Assembly: GCF_035818615.1 (NCBI RefSeq)
Contig: NZ_JAYKZY010000001.1
Span: 846,501-910,500 of the forward strand
Source: Sphingobium sp. CR2-8
Lineage (GTDB): Bacteria; Pseudomonadota; Alphaproteobacteria; Sphingomonadales; Sphingomonadaceae
Direction of reading: 5' to 3'
DNA length: 64,000 bases
The notes under the pieces were generated by a model. It was not told where the DNA came from. It made no database searches and saw only the letters and a list, made by a program, of their open reading frames with translations. Made by a program: the position numbers and the translations under genes. The stretch's first letter is position 1; every line of letters starts with the position of its first letter. Positions 1 through 9,469 of the stretch are shown in pieces.

Positions 1-1723
1 TGATGAGCAAGGCGAGGCGTTGCGAACCAGGCCGCATCTGATTTATGCCGCCGCCATTGAACCACAGACCACGCTGCCCGGTCTGCCCCCACATGCTCGC
101 CCATTCGCCTTCGGGATCGAGCCGCGCGATTTCCCCGACACGATCTCCTATGTCCTGACCGAACACCCCCGCCACTTCCGACTTGCGGCTTTGATAGCCG
201 GTGGCGAGGACAATGATGTCGCCCTCGACGATGGAGCCGTCATCAAGCTTCACGCCTCCTGGCACGAATTCAACAATCCGATTGAACTGCTCGATTTTGA
301 TCTTCCTTGCGGCAATGAGCTCTGAGGTGCCTGTGTTCAGGTAATAGCCGCCACCCGTCCGCAGGAAGAGATCCAGCCAGCCCTGGCCATCAACGCCATC
401 ACCGAGCTCCAGTCCGGCAGCCTTCAGCCCATCGAGCAGTTCGCGGTCAATGTCCTGCGCCATTGTGTGATAGGCTCGACTGGCGCTTTCGCGGAGCGGG
501 TTGATGAGGCCGATGCCATAGCGAAGGTCCACAAGCTCCGTCGGGATCGTCGGGTCGAGATATCCGGCATAAGCGAGATTGGCCGTATCGACATTGTTCA
601 CGACGACTGGGCCGCGCTGGAACATTGTGACCTCGATGCCGCCGTCATGCAGGTTACGGGCGATATCGTGCGCGCTCGTCGCCACGCCGATGATGATCGC
701 CTTCCTGATCCCGTAGTCTGCCGCGTCGGTGAATTGAGACGAGTGCATGACCTTCCCGGCAAACGCGCTGATACCGTCCAAGGTCGGAACGAATGGCTTG
801 CCGCCGATGCCGCCGGTCGCCCAGACGATGTGGCGGGGATGCAACTCGCGTTCCGTTCCGTCGGACAACCGAACCACCGCATCCCAGCGGTCTGCACTTG
901 AGTCGTAGGTCGCACTGACAAATTCTGTTCCGGTCCACACAGTCAGATCCATGTAGCGGGCGTAGATGTCGAGCCAATCCCCGATCAGGTCCTTGGGCAA
1001 ATACTGGGGATAGTGTGGCGGGAAGGGCAGGAAGGGAAAGCCGTTCATCTCAATGGGATTGTGCAGGTAAAGAGCAGCGTAGCGCTTGTTCCAACTGTCA
1101 CCCACATGATCGTACCGGTCGATATTGAGTACATCCACGCCCAGCCGCCGTAAGCACGCTGCAGTCGTCAGCCCCGCCTGTCCGGCGCCGACGACGACTA
1201 CCTCCGGTTCCCTGTCCAGATATTGCCGGGCGGCATCACGGTGCTGCTTCCAGGTCTGGCCTGGATGCGCAGCTACATAGCCACGTCCAGCGGGATGACG
1301 CGCCGGAGTTTCCTCACTATGGAGAGCTTCCAAACGCGTGAAGATCGCACGGGCCCTCAAACTTGAGGACGCACCGTCGCGAACCGCATTCAGCACCATA
1401 ACGCCCTTGCCGAATTTTGTGTCGAAGTCGAAGAAGGCTTCAATAATCTCATTGCCTCCGCGATCCTGCAGGTTCGGCGCAGGCCATTCGCTCGAGATAC
1501 GGAAGCGATGCGGCTGCATCTCGTCGGCCAGACCGAGCAAGGTCGAGAGGACGACATCGCGTCCATGGAACTGCCGATAATCCCAGGTTAAAGCGCCATT
1601 GTCCCGGAAATAAGCGGGGTCGCTGAACAGATCCTTCAGCTTGGCCGCATCTCGTGAAGCGATTGCGTCCTCGAGTGCCGAAACCCACTCGACCACTTCG
1701 GTCTCGACTTGAAGATCATTCAT
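1..1723 (-). CDS. SnoaL-fused flavin-containing monooxygenase (partial, runs off window start)
   Basis: Open on the minus strand from an ATG at 1723 to the window edge, about 574 codons seen, so the C-terminus is missing. Residues 1 to about 150 look like a SnoaL/NTF2-like domain. A flavoprotein part follows, with a first dinucleotide fold (VVVVGAGQAGL, FAD), the FMO-type fingerprint FAGKVMHSSQF (F-x-G-x3-H-x3-F) and a second Rossmann segment (AIIIGVATSAHDIA) for NADPH. Such proteins oxygenate ketones, amines or sulfides; the substrate here is unknown. AGGA lies upstream of the start. The gene diverges from the SDR at 2142. It does not show in a closed-ORF search because no stop codon falls inside the window. 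A decayed piece of a homologue sits at 60983-61130. Confidence 0.88.
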   Translation of the reverse strand, partial: MNDLQVETEVVEWVSALEDAIASRDAAKLKDLFSDPAYFRDNGALTWDYRQFHGRDVVLSTLLGLADEMQPHRFRISSEWPAPNLQDRGGNEIIEAFFDFDTKFGKGVMVLNAVRDGASSSLRARAIFTRLEALHSEETPARHPAGRGYVAAHPGQTWKQHRDAARQYLDREPEVVVVGAGQAGLTTAACLRRLGVDVLNIDRYDHVGDSWNKRYAALYLHNPIEMNGFPFLPFPPHYPQYLPKDLIGDWLDIYARYMDLTVWTGTEFVSATYDSSADRWDAVVRLSDGTERELHPRHIVWATGGIGGKPFVPTLDGISAFAGKVMHSSQFTDAADYGIRKAIIIGVATSAHDIARNLHDGGIEVTMFQRGPVVVNNVDTANLAYAGYLDPTIPTELVDLRYGIGLINPLRESASRAYHTMAQDIDRELLDGLKAAGLELGDGVDGQGWLDLFLRTGGGYYLNTGTSELIAARKIKIEQFNRIVEFVPGGVKLDDGSIVEGDIIVLATGYQSRKSEVAGVFGQDIGDRVGEIARLDPEGEWASMWGQTGQRGLWFNGGGINQMRPGSQRLALLI

Positions 1724-1874
1724 GAACGCATCCTATTCCTAACTCGACACCGGGCGCTTCGGAGATGATGAGGCCCAGCGCCTCCAGGGGAGGCCCGGCC
1801 GCAGGCTCAGCGCGACGTGCTTTGTTGTGGCGTAAATGCTGCTTATTGCCTTCGCAATCACGAATGATTGGATC

Positions 1875-1889
1875 GTTCACTGCGCGAAC
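1875..1889. promoter_or_regulatory. GTTC-N7-GAAC box, FMO promoter
   Basis: GTTCACTGCGCGAAC. On the minus strand TTGCGA (1852-1857) follows after 17 nt, and TACGCC lies 17 nt further on, a plausible -35/-10 pair for the FMO starting at 1723. A second TTGCGA lies 15 nt away on the plus side. The placement resembles an activator site around -60. Confidence 0.55.
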
Positions 1890-1997
1890 ATTGCCGGTCA
1901 GTTATTGCGACTCGCGGCAAACACTGCCAACTCTTGGTGACGTTGCACTTGCCAGGCACAGCGTTGATCGAACGGATTGCGGAAACCAGCTACGGTA

Positions 1998-2012
1998 GTT
2001 CGCCCGGAGAAC
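1998..2012. promoter_or_regulatory. GTTC-N7-GAAC box, SDR promoter
   Basis: GTTCGCCCGGAGAAC, 129 bases before the SDR start. TTGCCC begins exactly 16 nt after the box (2029) and TAAGAG lies 18 nt beyond it. The reverse complement fits the tighter form GTTCTC-N3-GCGAAC shared with the boxes at 11408, 37262, 44700 and 53108. Confidence 0.6.
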
Positions 2013-2141
2013 AGATTAGGGATGCTCGTTGCCCTGTGTATGATGGTGCCTGTAAGAGTTGGGGCACATACCAGCGGGATCGCGCTCATTAGCCTGGGAC
2101 GATGCATCGCACGAGCTGCGGCACATGAGGGAGAAAATTGC

Positions 2142-2903
2142 ATGGACGATATTACCTACCCCAGCCTTCGCGGCAAGGTCGGTTGGGTTTCGGGCGGCTC
2201 GAGCGGCATCGGGCGCGCGATCGCCCTGTCGCTTGCTGCCAGCGGTGTGAAAGTGCTGATTGCCGATGTCGATGAGGACGCAGCGGCTCAGACCATCGCC
2301 TACATAAAAAGTTACGACGGCGAGGCCGCGTTTTGCCGGGTCGATGTATTGGACGACCTGTCTGTGAGGTCGAGCCTAGGTGCTGCCGTCGATCAATTTG
2401 GCAGGCTCGACGTCGTCGTGAACTCTGCCGGCAGGACCTCCACGGACGAGTATGACGATTTCGAACGTAACGTCGATATGTTCCTGCTCGGCACTTGGCG
2501 CGTGATGCGCGCCGCGATGCCCCTATTGCAAAAATCCGGCGGCGGATCGTTGATCAACATCGCGTCCATCGCTGGGGTCACCGGATCCATCGGGCCGGCT
2601 GGCTATGGCCCCGCCAAGCACGGAGTCGTCGGCGCGACGAAGGACGCTGCGCTCAAACATGCGAAAGATGGGATTCGTGTTAACGTGGTATGTCCTGGGT
2701 ACATCGAAACGCCCATGACCGCGAAATTCGCGCCGACGCCGGCCGAGAGCGACGCGCTTATCAATGGCACGTTGCGCGTTCCCATGGGTCGTTGGGGCCG
2801 TCCGGAAGAAATCGCCGCGGTCGTCTCTTTTCTTGCGTCCGAACAGGCTTCCTTTATTACAGGGCAGGCTATCGTTGTGGATGGAGGGCTTACCGCACGC
2901 TGA
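2142..2903 (+). CDS. Short-chain dehydrogenase/reductase (SDR)
   Basis: 253 aa classical SDR, an NAD(P)-dependent alcohol/ketone oxidoreductase. It shows the cofactor motif GGSSGIGRA near residue 15, NSAG in place of NNAG, a serine before the active-site YGPAK (Y-x3-K), and the PG turn after it. The C-terminus ends with [12 protein letters not shown], typical of the family. The start at 2142 is chosen because GAGGGAG stands just upstream; a longer frame from 1977 has no such site and adds no family homology. It is transcribed away from the FMO, from a region with a GTTC-N7-GAAC box. The substrate cannot be told from sequence. Confidence 0.88.
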   Translation: MDDITYPSLRGKVGWVSGGSSGIGRAIALSLAASGVKVLIADVDEDAAAQTIAYIKSYDGEAAFCRVDVLDDLSVRSSLGAAVDQFGRLDVVVNSAGRTSTDEYDDFERNVDMFLLGTWRVMRAAMPLLQKSGGGSLINIASIAGVTGSIGPAGYGPAKHGVVGATKDAALKHAKDGIRVNVVCPGYIETPMTAKFAPTPAESDALINGTLRVPMGRWGRPEEIAAVVSFLASEQASFITGQAIVVDGGLTAR

Positions 2904-2961
2904 TGTCGGCGAAAGGTTGCTAATTTCATTTCTGCGTTTGATTCATCGAAGATGTTGCCAG

Positions 2962-3768
2962 CTACGATGCATTCTTTCTCTCCGCGAAGTCTTGAAGTGA
3001 CTGTTCAATCTTCGAAACGCACTCCTGCAGCTTGGGCAGGTAGCGCTGCGCCGCCTGCTCCGTAGTCATCACACTGCGGAAGAAGATGATGTTGACAGCA
3101 CCAGCGACACGGCCGTGAGACGCCATTACGGGGAGTGCGATAGCGCTGATCTTGCTTTCCGTCTGCCCCGCCGAGCTTGCATAGCCGCGCGTGCGTACCG
3201 CTTCACTCAGACGCCGCACAGTTTCGCGATCTCGGACGTCGTCAGCCGCCGGTCCGCCCAGCGCTTCAATGATTGCGAGGGAAGCTTCGAGTTCCTCTTG
3301 GGTCATAGCGGCCAGGATTGCGAGTCCTAGTGCCGAGCGGGTCAAATGACGCTCTTTACCGACCATTGCCCGGTGGATCGACATTGGGCTGATCTTGTGG
3401 GTCGAGATGCGGATCAGGACCTTACCGCTGTCAAAGCTGGCGAAATCGCATGGCCACAGGACGTCCTTGCTCAAGTCGAAAAGTGGCGGCCAGGCGAACT
3501 GCGTGACGACGTCGTCGTCCTTCAGAGCATCTGCGAGATACGCAAACTTTGGCGTCAGCCCGATTGCCCCATCATCATCGCGGCGCGAGACATAGCCGAG
3601 CTGATTCAGCGTCTTTACCAGCCGATACGCCGAAGAGCGTTCGATGCCAGCCCTTTCGCTTAGTTCGCCCATCTTAACCGGACCGAGCTCGCTGAGCACC
3701 TCTATGATCTGCAGGCCTCGTACAAGCGATCGGACATCCTTGTAGGGGCTTCGCTCCAATTCACTCAT
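2962..3768 (-). CDS. IclR-family transcriptional regulator (mhp cluster, distal to mhpB)
   Basis: 268 aa. The N-terminal winged helix-turn-helix (residues about 12-75, with SERAGIERSSAYRLVKTLNQ) is followed by the IclR effector domain with the family run TRGYASSAGQTE and, near the end, ALPVMASHGRVAGAVNII. I chose the ATG at 3768 because AAAGGATCC precedes it; the frame extends 34 codons further upstream without family similarity. It is divergent from mhpB with 134 bases between, the classical position for the regulator of a meta-cleavage operon (MhpR in E. coli is also IclR family). The GTTC-N7-GAAC box at 3781 sits immediately upstream of its own ribosome binding site, suggesting that the same protein could control itself and mhpBCAD. 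Confidence 0.88.
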   Translation of the reverse strand: MSELERSPYKDVRSLVRGLQIIEVLSELGPVKMGELSERAGIERSSAYRLVKTLNQLGYVSRRDDDGAIGLTPKFAYLADALKDDDVVTQFAWPPLFDLSKDVLWPCDFASFDSGKVLIRISTHKISPMSIHRAMVGKERHLTRSALGLAILAAMTQEELEASLAIIEALGGPAADDVRDRETVRRLSEAVRTRGYASSAGQTESKISAIALPVMASHGRVAGAVNIIFFRSVMTTEQAAQRYLPKLQECVSKIEQSLQDFAERKNAS

Positions 3769-3780
3769 TGGGGATCCTTT

Positions 3781-3795
3781 GTTCACTTGGGGAAC
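3781..3795. promoter_or_regulatory. GTTC-N7-GAAC box in the IclR/mhpB divergent promoter
   Basis: GTTCACTTGGGGAAC. TTGCAA starts 16 nt after it (3812) in the mhpB direction; a good -10 is not evident, as expected for an activator-dependent promoter. It differs at only two positions from the box at 18641 (GTTCATTTGGTGAAC). Confidence 0.6.
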
Positions 3796-3902
3796 AGTTC
3801 TGGAAATGATGTTGCAAGGCGTCAAGCGTTTATCGATGGTTTCCTCCAACAACCCGCACGGATCAGGCACAAGGTGCGGCGGAAAAGCTAAAGGACAACT
3901 GC

Positions 3903-4847
3903 ATGATCGTCGGCGCCATGTGCCTTTCGCACAGTCCGTTGAAAGACCAAAATCGACCGGATTCCGCAGTCGAGGCCGAATTCGATGCTGCGGTATCGAA
4001 AGCGGCGCAACTGGTCGCCGAGCAGCGGCCCGACATTACCGTGATATTTCACCCCGATCACATCAACGGCTTTTTCTACGGTCTTCTCCCGTCTTTCTGC
4101 ATTGCGACGGAGGCTACGTCGATCGGAGACTACGGCACTGCTGCAGGCAAACTGAATGTGCCCGAAGCGCGAGCTGCCGATCTCGCGCGCTCGACGCTTG
4201 ATTCCGGCGTTGATGCCGCGATCTCCTACAACATGCAGGTGGACCACGGCGCCATGCAGCCCATCGAGTGGCTGTCGGCCCAATATCCGCTGTCCCGCGT
4301 CATACCAATCTTTGTCAACTGCGCCGCACCGCCCCTGCCAACGTTCGACCGTGCGCGGGCTCTGGGGAGGGCGGTGGGCACTTGGGCGCGCGCCGCACCA
4401 GAGCGTGTGCTGATCGTGGGCTCGGGCGGACTATCGCACGACCCGCCGATGGCCGATCTCGCAACGGCGCCCCCTGAGATGCGTCACCGTCTTATATCGG
4501 GGGCGCCGCTCGATCATGCTGCGCGATTTGCGCGTCAAAGCCGTGCCCGCAATGAGGGCAATAGCATGGCCGCGGGAGTATCGACGCTGTTACCCGCTAG
4601 CCCCGAGTGGGACAGAATGCTGCTCGACGCGTTCGCGTCGGGCGACCTATCCGTGCTCGACAAATGGTCCGATATCGCGATCAGCCAGACCGGTGGGCGC
4701 GGTGGACATGAGACGCGCACTTGGGTCGCCGCCCTGTCTGCGCTGGGCAACAGCTATTCCACGACCGAACTATATTATGCGGCGATTGACGAATGGATCA
4801 CCGGAATGGGCATTCTCTGGGGTACTCCGACCCAAACGCCTGCGTAA
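3903..4847 (+). CDS. mhpB: 3-carboxyethylcatechol 2,3-dioxygenase-type extradiol dioxygenase (MhpB family)
   Basis: 314 aa, the same length as E. coli MhpB, and recognisable along its whole length (CLSHSPL, FHPDHINGFFY, SYNMQVDHG, GSGGLSHDPP, ETRTWVAAL). It is a class III (LigB-type) Fe(II) extradiol enzyme that opens 2,3-dihydroxyphenylpropionate-like catechols at the meta position in the cytoplasm. The two histidines shown to be essential in the E. coli enzyme, H115 and H179, fall at exactly residues 115 and 179 here. AAAGGA precedes the ATG. It is first in the mhpB-C-A-D run, 34 bases before mhpC. The true side chain of the substrate may differ from propionate. Confidence 0.93.
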   Translation: MIVGAMCLSHSPLKDQNRPDSAVEAEFDAAVSKAAQLVAEQRPDITVIFHPDHINGFFYGLLPSFCIATEATSIGDYGTAAGKLNVPEARAADLARSTLDSGVDAAISYNMQVDHGAMQPIEWLSAQYPLSRVIPIFVNCAAPPLPTFDRARALGRAVGTWARAAPERVLIVGSGGLSHDPPMADLATAPPEMRHRLISGAPLDHAARFARQSRARNEGNSMAAGVSTLLPASPEWDRMLLDAFASGDLSVLDKWSDIAISQTGGRGGHETRTWVAALSALGNSYSTTELYYAAIDEWITGMGILWGTPTQTPA

Positions 4848-4881
4848 ACCACGCCCACTGACATTATTTTGAAAGAGGCAT

Positions 4882-5748
4882 ATGTCCGAGTTTTACAATT
4901 CAATCTGGTCAGACCTGAGCAAGGCGTCCTTTTCGCAAGGCTATATCGATGCCGACGGGATCAGAACGCGTTTCTTATCGTCCGGCTCGCCCGACAAGCC
5001 GCTTCTCATCCTGCTTCATGGCACGGGCGGACACGCAGAAGCGTACAGCCGGAACTTCGCTGCACATGGCGAATATTTCTGGACAGTCGCGATTGATCTG
5101 ATTGGGCATGGCTGGACCGACAAGCCCGATAGCGGATATGAGATTCCAGACTACGGAAGACACGTGCTGGCAGTACTGAAGGCGCTCGGCCGCGACAAGG
5201 CGCATTTCTCAGGAGAATCGCTTGGCGGTTGGGTCGCGGCCTGGATCGCCTTGCATCATCCTGAAAAAGTCGATCGGCTGGTGCTAAACACTTCAGGGGG
5301 ATGGACTGCCCATCCCGAAGTGATGGAGCGCATCAAGCGCCTTTCGATGGAGGCCACACGTGATCCGACGCCTGAGCGTATCCGCAGTCGGCTTGAGTTC
5401 CTGATGCATGACATATCCAAGGTGAACGACGACCTCGTCGAAACCAGGCGCGCGATCTACGCCCAGCCCGGCTTCCCCGACGTGATGGAGAAAGTGTTGT
5501 GCATGCAGGAGATGAATATCCGGCGGCGCAACATGTTCTCGGATGAAGAGACGGGGCGGATCGCATCCCCTACCCTCGTTCTATGGACGTCGCACGACCC
5601 GACGGCGTCTCCCGAGGAGGGCAAGCGGATCGCAGACCTATTGCCTCACTCTCGCTACGAGGTGATGAACGGGTGCGGTCACTGGCCGCAATTTGAGGAT
5701 GCCGATCGCTTCAATGCCATTCACACCGAGTTCCTTCTTGGCAAGTAA
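4882..5748 (+). CDS. mhpC: Meta-cleavage product hydrolase (MhpC family alpha/beta hydrolase)
   Basis: 288 aa alpha/beta hydrolase. The oxyanion loop LLHGTGG (about residues 45-50), the nucleophile elbow GESLGG (Ser113), Asp239 in WTSHDP and His267 in GCGHWPQFED form the expected triad. The family hydrolyses the C-C bond of 2-hydroxy-6-oxo-dienoates made by the extradiol enzyme, releasing 2-hydroxypentadienoate plus an acid. Its place between mhpB and mhpA supports that role. A GAAAGAGG site precedes the ATG. The next gene starts after 134 bases, a gap without an obvious gene or terminator. Confidence 0.9.
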   Translation: MSEFYNSIWSDLSKASFSQGYIDADGIRTRFLSSGSPDKPLLILLHGTGGHAEAYSRNFAAHGEYFWTVAIDLIGHGWTDKPDSGYEIPDYGRHVLAVLKALGRDKAHFSGESLGGWVAAWIALHHPEKVDRLVLNTSGGWTAHPEVMERIKRLSMEATRDPTPERIRSRLEFLMHDISKVNDDLVETRRAIYAQPGFPDVMEKVLCMQEMNIRRRNMFSDEETGRIASPTLVLWTSHDPTASPEEGKRIADLLPHSRYEVMNGCGHWPQFEDADRFNAIHTEFLLGK

Positions 5749-5882
5749 GGGGTTGGCCAGCCGCCATCATTTTCATCGCGCAACGTCGGCCGGGTCACAA
5801 GCCATGCAGTCGTCAACCCGTGCCTGCTTCGGATCAGCTCCAGGTTGATAATTACTTCGATGTAAAGCCTTAGGAAATAAAG

Positions 5883-7529
5883 ATGATATCACGAGCTCAC
5901 GAGGCAGCAAGAGACGTCGATGTCGCGATCGTCGGCGCTGGACCAGTTGGTCTCACGATCGCGAACTATCTCGGGAGCATGGGGGTCGAGACCTTGATCC
6001 TTGAACAGCGCGAAAAGTTGATCGACTATCCGCGCGGCGTGGGAATGGACGACGAATGCCTGCGCAGCTTCCAGTCGATCGGACTGGGTGACGCGGTCGC
6101 AGCGCACACGACGCCGGGCCAGAAAATGCGGTTCGTCACTGCGACTGGCAAGACGTTCGCGCTGATCGATCCGAAAACCCGAGAATTCGGCTGGCCGCGG
6201 CGAAGCTCATTTATTCAACCGATGACTGACGAGATTCTCTACAGCGGCTTGGATCGTTTCGATAGCGTAAACGTCGTCTTCAATTCTGAGGTCGACACAT
6301 TCGTTCAGGATGCGAAACAGGTCGTACTTTCAGTCAAGACCGATGGACGCGAGCATTCGGTCAGGGCGAAGTGGCTTATCGGATGCGACGGTGGCCGCAG
6401 CATTGTCCGCAAGCAACTCGATATACCGTTCGACGGCATTACGGATGCCACGCGATGGGTCGTTATCGACATTCTGGACGATCCCGTCGGCCTTCCGGAT
6501 TCCTACCTGCACTGTGTACCTTCGCGACCGTTCGTTTCCATCGCATTGCCTCATGGTATGCGGCGGCTGGAGTTCATGGTCTTGAGCGACGAGACGGAGG
6601 AAGAATTGTGCTCGCCAGCAGGCGTGGAGCAGTTGCTGGCACGCGCGTTGCCGTACCCCAAGAAGGCGAACGTGCTGCGCAGCCGCGTCTACACGCACAA
6701 TGCCCGCCTGGCACTGAAGTTCAGGCAGGACCGCGTTTTTATCGCTGGTGACGCCGCGCACCTGATGCCGGTATGGCAAGGTCAGGGCTATAATAGCGGC
6801 ATACGCGATGCGACGAACCTAGGGTGGAAGTTGGGAATGGTGGTGCGCGGCGACGCGTCACCGGATATATTGGACAGCTACGAAGCGGAACGGCGTGGAC
6901 ATGCCAAGGCGATGATCGACCTGTCGGTCACTGCCGGTCGCGTCTTCGCGCCCACGAACAAGGCGGTCGCCTGGTTACGCGACCGGATTGCCATGTCTTT
7001 GAACGCGATCCCACCGATCAAGCGGTATTTCGTGCAAATGCGCTTCAAACCAATGCCCCGGTTCACCCGCGGCGTCGTCCTGACTAGCACCAGCGGCCAG
7101 CCGGACCGCAAGGCCACAGGACGCCTGTTCCCCCAGCCCTACGTTGTCACAAGGGATGGCCAGAAGCGTCGGCTTGATGACGTGATAGGTCTACGCTTTG
7201 CCGTGCTTTCGTGGGGTAGCGATCCGCAAGTGCATATGTCGGAAGAGGTTCGTCAGTTCTGGCGAGACCTGGGCGCTGAAATGATTGCGATCGTCCCGCC
7301 CACGCAGGTCACGAATTTTCGCGGCACCGTGCTGAAAGGAACCCAACTTATCGGCGATGTGGATGAAACTCTGCACGAGTGGTTCGCAGCGCAGGATATG
7401 GATGGGTCGATCGTCATCATGCGCCCTGATCGCTTCGTGGCCGGCATCGTCTCGCCGCAAGAACTTGATGCGGCCACTCATCAGCTCCGCACGATCATCA
7501 AAGGGCAATCGGTGGCGCAGCCGGTCTAG
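5883..7529 (+). CDS. mhpA: Flavin-dependent 3-(3-hydroxyphenyl)propionate hydroxylase-type monooxygenase (MhpA family)
   Basis: 548 aa, close to the 554 aa of E. coli MhpA. Group A flavoprotein hydroxylase: FAD-binding VAIVGAGPVGL at the N-terminus, the second motif CDGGRS in the middle, and FIAGDAAHLMPVWQGQG, where the GD motif binds the ribityl chain. The C-terminal thioredoxin-like tail typical of the family follows (about residues 400-548). It converts a monohydroxylated phenylpropanoid-like phenol to the catechol that MhpB cleaves, using NAD(P)H and O2. TAGGAAATAAAG precedes the ATG. Gene order B-C-A-D differs from the E. coli order A-B-C-D. Confidence 0.91.
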   Translation: MISRAHEAARDVDVAIVGAGPVGLTIANYLGSMGVETLILEQREKLIDYPRGVGMDDECLRSFQSIGLGDAVAAHTTPGQKMRFVTATGKTFALIDPKTREFGWPRRSSFIQPMTDEILYSGLDRFDSVNVVFNSEVDTFVQDAKQVVLSVKTDGREHSVRAKWLIGCDGGRSIVRKQLDIPFDGITDATRWVVIDILDDPVGLPDSYLHCVPSRPFVSIALPHGMRRLEFMVLSDETEEELCSPAGVEQLLARALPYPKKANVLRSRVYTHNARLALKFRQDRVFIAGDAAHLMPVWQGQGYNSGIRDATNLGWKLGMVVRGDASPDILDSYEAERRGHAKAMIDLSVTAGRVFAPTNKAVAWLRDRIAMSLNAIPPIKRYFVQMRFKPMPRFTRGVVLTSTSGQPDRKATGRLFPQPYVVTRDGQKRRLDDVIGLRFAVLSWGSDPQVHMSEEVRQFWRDLGAEMIAIVPPTQVTNFRGTVLKGTQLIGDVDETLHEWFAAQDMDGSIVIMRPDRFVAGIVSPQELDAATHQLRTIIKGQSVAQPV

Positions 7530-7599
7530 CGGCAGCAAGCCTTCTGGCTTTTACGCGCTTCAGCATCGCTTGGCCCCCGATCAAATTCAGGAAGATGCA

Positions 7600-8385
7600 A
7601 TGAGTAACGACGTTCTAGTAGATCGATATGCGGAAGAGCTTTTCCGTGCGCTGCGCGAGTTCCGCGCGATCAAACCACTCCATGAGCAAGCCGAACTGAC
7701 GATCGACGATGCCTATCGCATTTCTCTTGGAATTCTCGCCAGGCGTGAGGCCGGGGGAGAGCGTGTCGTGGGAAAGAAGATCGGCGTCACCTCAAAGGCG
7801 GTGCAAGACATGCTGGGCGTGGACCGGCCGGATTTCGGCTTCCTGACCGACACGATGCGCGTCGATTGCGGTGCAACGGTCACGATCGCCGGCCATCTCG
7901 TCGCACCGCGCGCAGAGGCCGAGATCGCGTTTATCCTGAAGGATGATCTGACGGGTCCGGGAGTGACAGACCAAGATGTTTTGGCGGCAACGGAAGCCGT
8001 GTGTGCGTGTTTCGAGATCGTGGACAGCCGGATCGAGAACTGGAACATCCGGATCGTCGATACGATCGCGGACAATGCATCCTGCGGGATTTTTGTTCTT
8101 GGTAACAAGCGGGTTGATCCCCGCAATCTGAATCTGCCTGCTCTCAAGTGCGAGGTCTACAAGAACGGGGAATTGATATCGGAAGGCTATGGCTCGGCGG
8201 TGCAGGGGTCACCGCTAACCGCCGTTGCTTGGCTGGCGAATACGCTCGGCGCCTACGGCGTCGCCCTGAAAGCCGGAGACGTGATCTTGTCGGGATCGCT
8301 CGTCCCGCTCGCTCCGGCGGTGGCCGGTGACACGTTCATGACCAGGATCGAAGGTCTTGGCTCCGCAGAGATTCAGTTCGCGTGA
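7600..8385 (+). CDS. mhpD: 2-hydroxypenta-2,4-dienoate hydratase (MhpD family)
   Basis: 261 aa. It belongs to the fumarylacetoacetase-like hydratase family: KIGVTSKAVQDMLGV, the acidic metal site around PRAEAEIAFIL, and the end GDVILSGSL. It hydrates 2-hydroxypentadienoate to 4-hydroxy-2-oxovalerate. The ATG at 7600 is preceded by TTCAGGAAGATGCA; a frame reaching back to 7357 overlaps mhpA and is not used. It is the last plus-strand gene of the block, and a strong hairpin follows within 5 bases of its stop codon. Confidence 0.92.
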   Translation: MSNDVLVDRYAEELFRALREFRAIKPLHEQAELTIDDAYRISLGILARREAGGERVVGKKIGVTSKAVQDMLGVDRPDFGFLTDTMRVDCGATVTIAGHLVAPRAEAEIAFILKDDLTGPGVTDQDVLAATEAVCACFEIVDSRIENWNIRIVDTIADNASCGIFVLGNKRVDPRNLNLPALKCEVYKNGELISEGYGSAVQGSPLTAVAWLANTLGAYGVALKAGDVILSGSLVPLAPAVAGDTFMTRIEGLGSAEIQFA

Positions 8386-8389
8386 GGGA

Positions 8390-8410
8390 GGGCGCGGCAC
8401 CGCCGCGCCC
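8390..8410. terminator. Bidirectional hairpin between mhpD and mhpE
   Basis: GGGCGCGGC, a 3-base loop ACC, then GCCGCGCCC: a perfect 9-bp stem, followed on the plus strand by TTCTGCTT. It lies in the 40 bases between two convergent genes, so it can end transcription from both sides. Confidence 0.8.
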
Positions 8411-8425
8411 TTCTGCTTACCGCAG

Positions 8426-9469
8426 CTATGCGGCGTCCCGTTCCTTCACCATGTCCAGCGCCACGTCGACGATCATGTCTTCCTGTCCACCGACCATCTT
8501 CCGGCGGCCGAGTTCGACTAGTATCGTACGGGTATCGAGACCGTATGTTTCGGCCGCCTTTTCCGCGTGGAGCAGAAAGCTGGAATAAACGCCGGCATAG
8601 CCCAATGCCAGGGTTTCGCGATCGACGCGGACCGGACGAACCTGCAGCGGACGGACCAGATCTTCCGCCGCATCCATCAGCGCGTTGACGTCGCAGCCAT
8701 GGTTCCAGCCCTTGCGGTCAGCGGCGGCGACAAAGACTTCGAGCGGGGCATTGCCCGCGCCCGCACCCATGCCGGTAAGGCTGGCGTCGATACGCACCGC
8801 ACCACATTGTGCCGCGACGATGGAGTTGGCCGTACCGAGCGACAGATTGTGATGAGCGTGCATGCCGCGCTGAGTTTCGGGCTTGAGCACACGATCATAG
8901 GCTTCGAACCGCGCCTTCACCCCGTCCATATCGAGCGCACCACCGCTGTCGGTGACGTAGACGCACTGCGCGCCATAGCTTTCCATGAGTAGCGCCTGCT
9001 GCGCGAGAACGTCCGGCTCGATCATGTGGCTCATCATCAGAAAACCGGCTACATCCATGCCCAGATCGCGGGCGATACCGATATGCTGCTTCGATACGTC
9101 CGCTTCGGTGCAATGCGTCGCGACGCGTACCGATCGTACACCGATGTCGTAGGCGCGGCGCAGCTCCTCGACGGTGCCCACGCCGGGCAGAATCAAGGTG
9201 GTCAGAACCGATTTCGTCAGCACCGAAGCGACGGCCTCGAGCCATTCCCAGTCGGTGTGTGCGCCGAATCCGTAGTTGAAGCTGGCGCCATTGAGGCCAT
9301 CGCCATGGGCGACCTCGATCGCATCCACACCTGCCTTGTCCAGTGCCTTGGCGATCGCCATGACATGATCGATGCCGTACATGTGGCGGATGGCGTGCAT
9401 GCCGTCACGCAAAGTGACGTCCTGAACGTAGAGCTTGTCGCCCGCCTCGACGTTGAAGTGCGTGTTCAT
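8426..9469 (-). CDS. mhpE: 4-hydroxy-2-oxovalerate aldolase (MhpE family)
   Basis: 347 aa, the normal length. HMG-CoA-lyase-like TIM barrel with the entry motif [12 protein letters not shown] near residue 18 (Arg-Asp at the metal and substrate site, His as base) and the metal-binding [12 protein letters not shown] region around residue 200. It splits 4-hydroxy-2-oxovalerate into pyruvate and acetaldehyde and works in a complex with MhpF that channels the aldehyde. The start codon overlaps the mhpF stop by 4 bases (ATGA), and AAAGGAGG lies in the end of mhpF, so the two are translationally coupled. Confidence 0.93.
   Translation of the reverse strand: MNTHFNVEAGDKLYVQDVTLRDGMHAIRHMYGIDHVMAIAKALDKAGVDAIEVAHGDGLNGASFNYGFGAHTDWEWLEAVASVLTKSVLTTLILPGVGTVEELRRAYDIGVRSVRVATHCTEADVSKQHIGIARDLGMDVAGFLMMSHMIEPDVLAQQALLMESYGAQCVYVTDSGGALDMDGVKARFEAYDRVLKPETQRGMHAHHNLSLGTANSIVAAQCGAVRIDASLTGMGAGAGNAPLEVFVAAADRKGWNHGCDVNALMDAAEDLVRPLQVRPVRVDRETLALGYAGVYSSFLLHAEKAAETYGLDTRTILVELGRRKMVGGQEDMIVDVALDMVKERDAA

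Larger units (their letters stand above)
1724..2141. other. Divergent intergenic region with two regulatory boxes
   Basis: 418 bases between the FMO and the SDR. I see no convincing gene. It contains two GTTC-N7-GAAC boxes (1875 and 1998), each followed by a TTG element, one pointing to each neighbour, so it is read as a double promoter region. A plus-strand reading frame enters the SDR gene from 1977 but lacks a proper ribosome binding site. Confidence 0.7.

Noticed and set aside
1977..2141. N-terminal 55-codon extension of the SDR frame
   Set aside because: No ribosome binding site and no SDR similarity; GAGGGAG marks the ATG at 2142.
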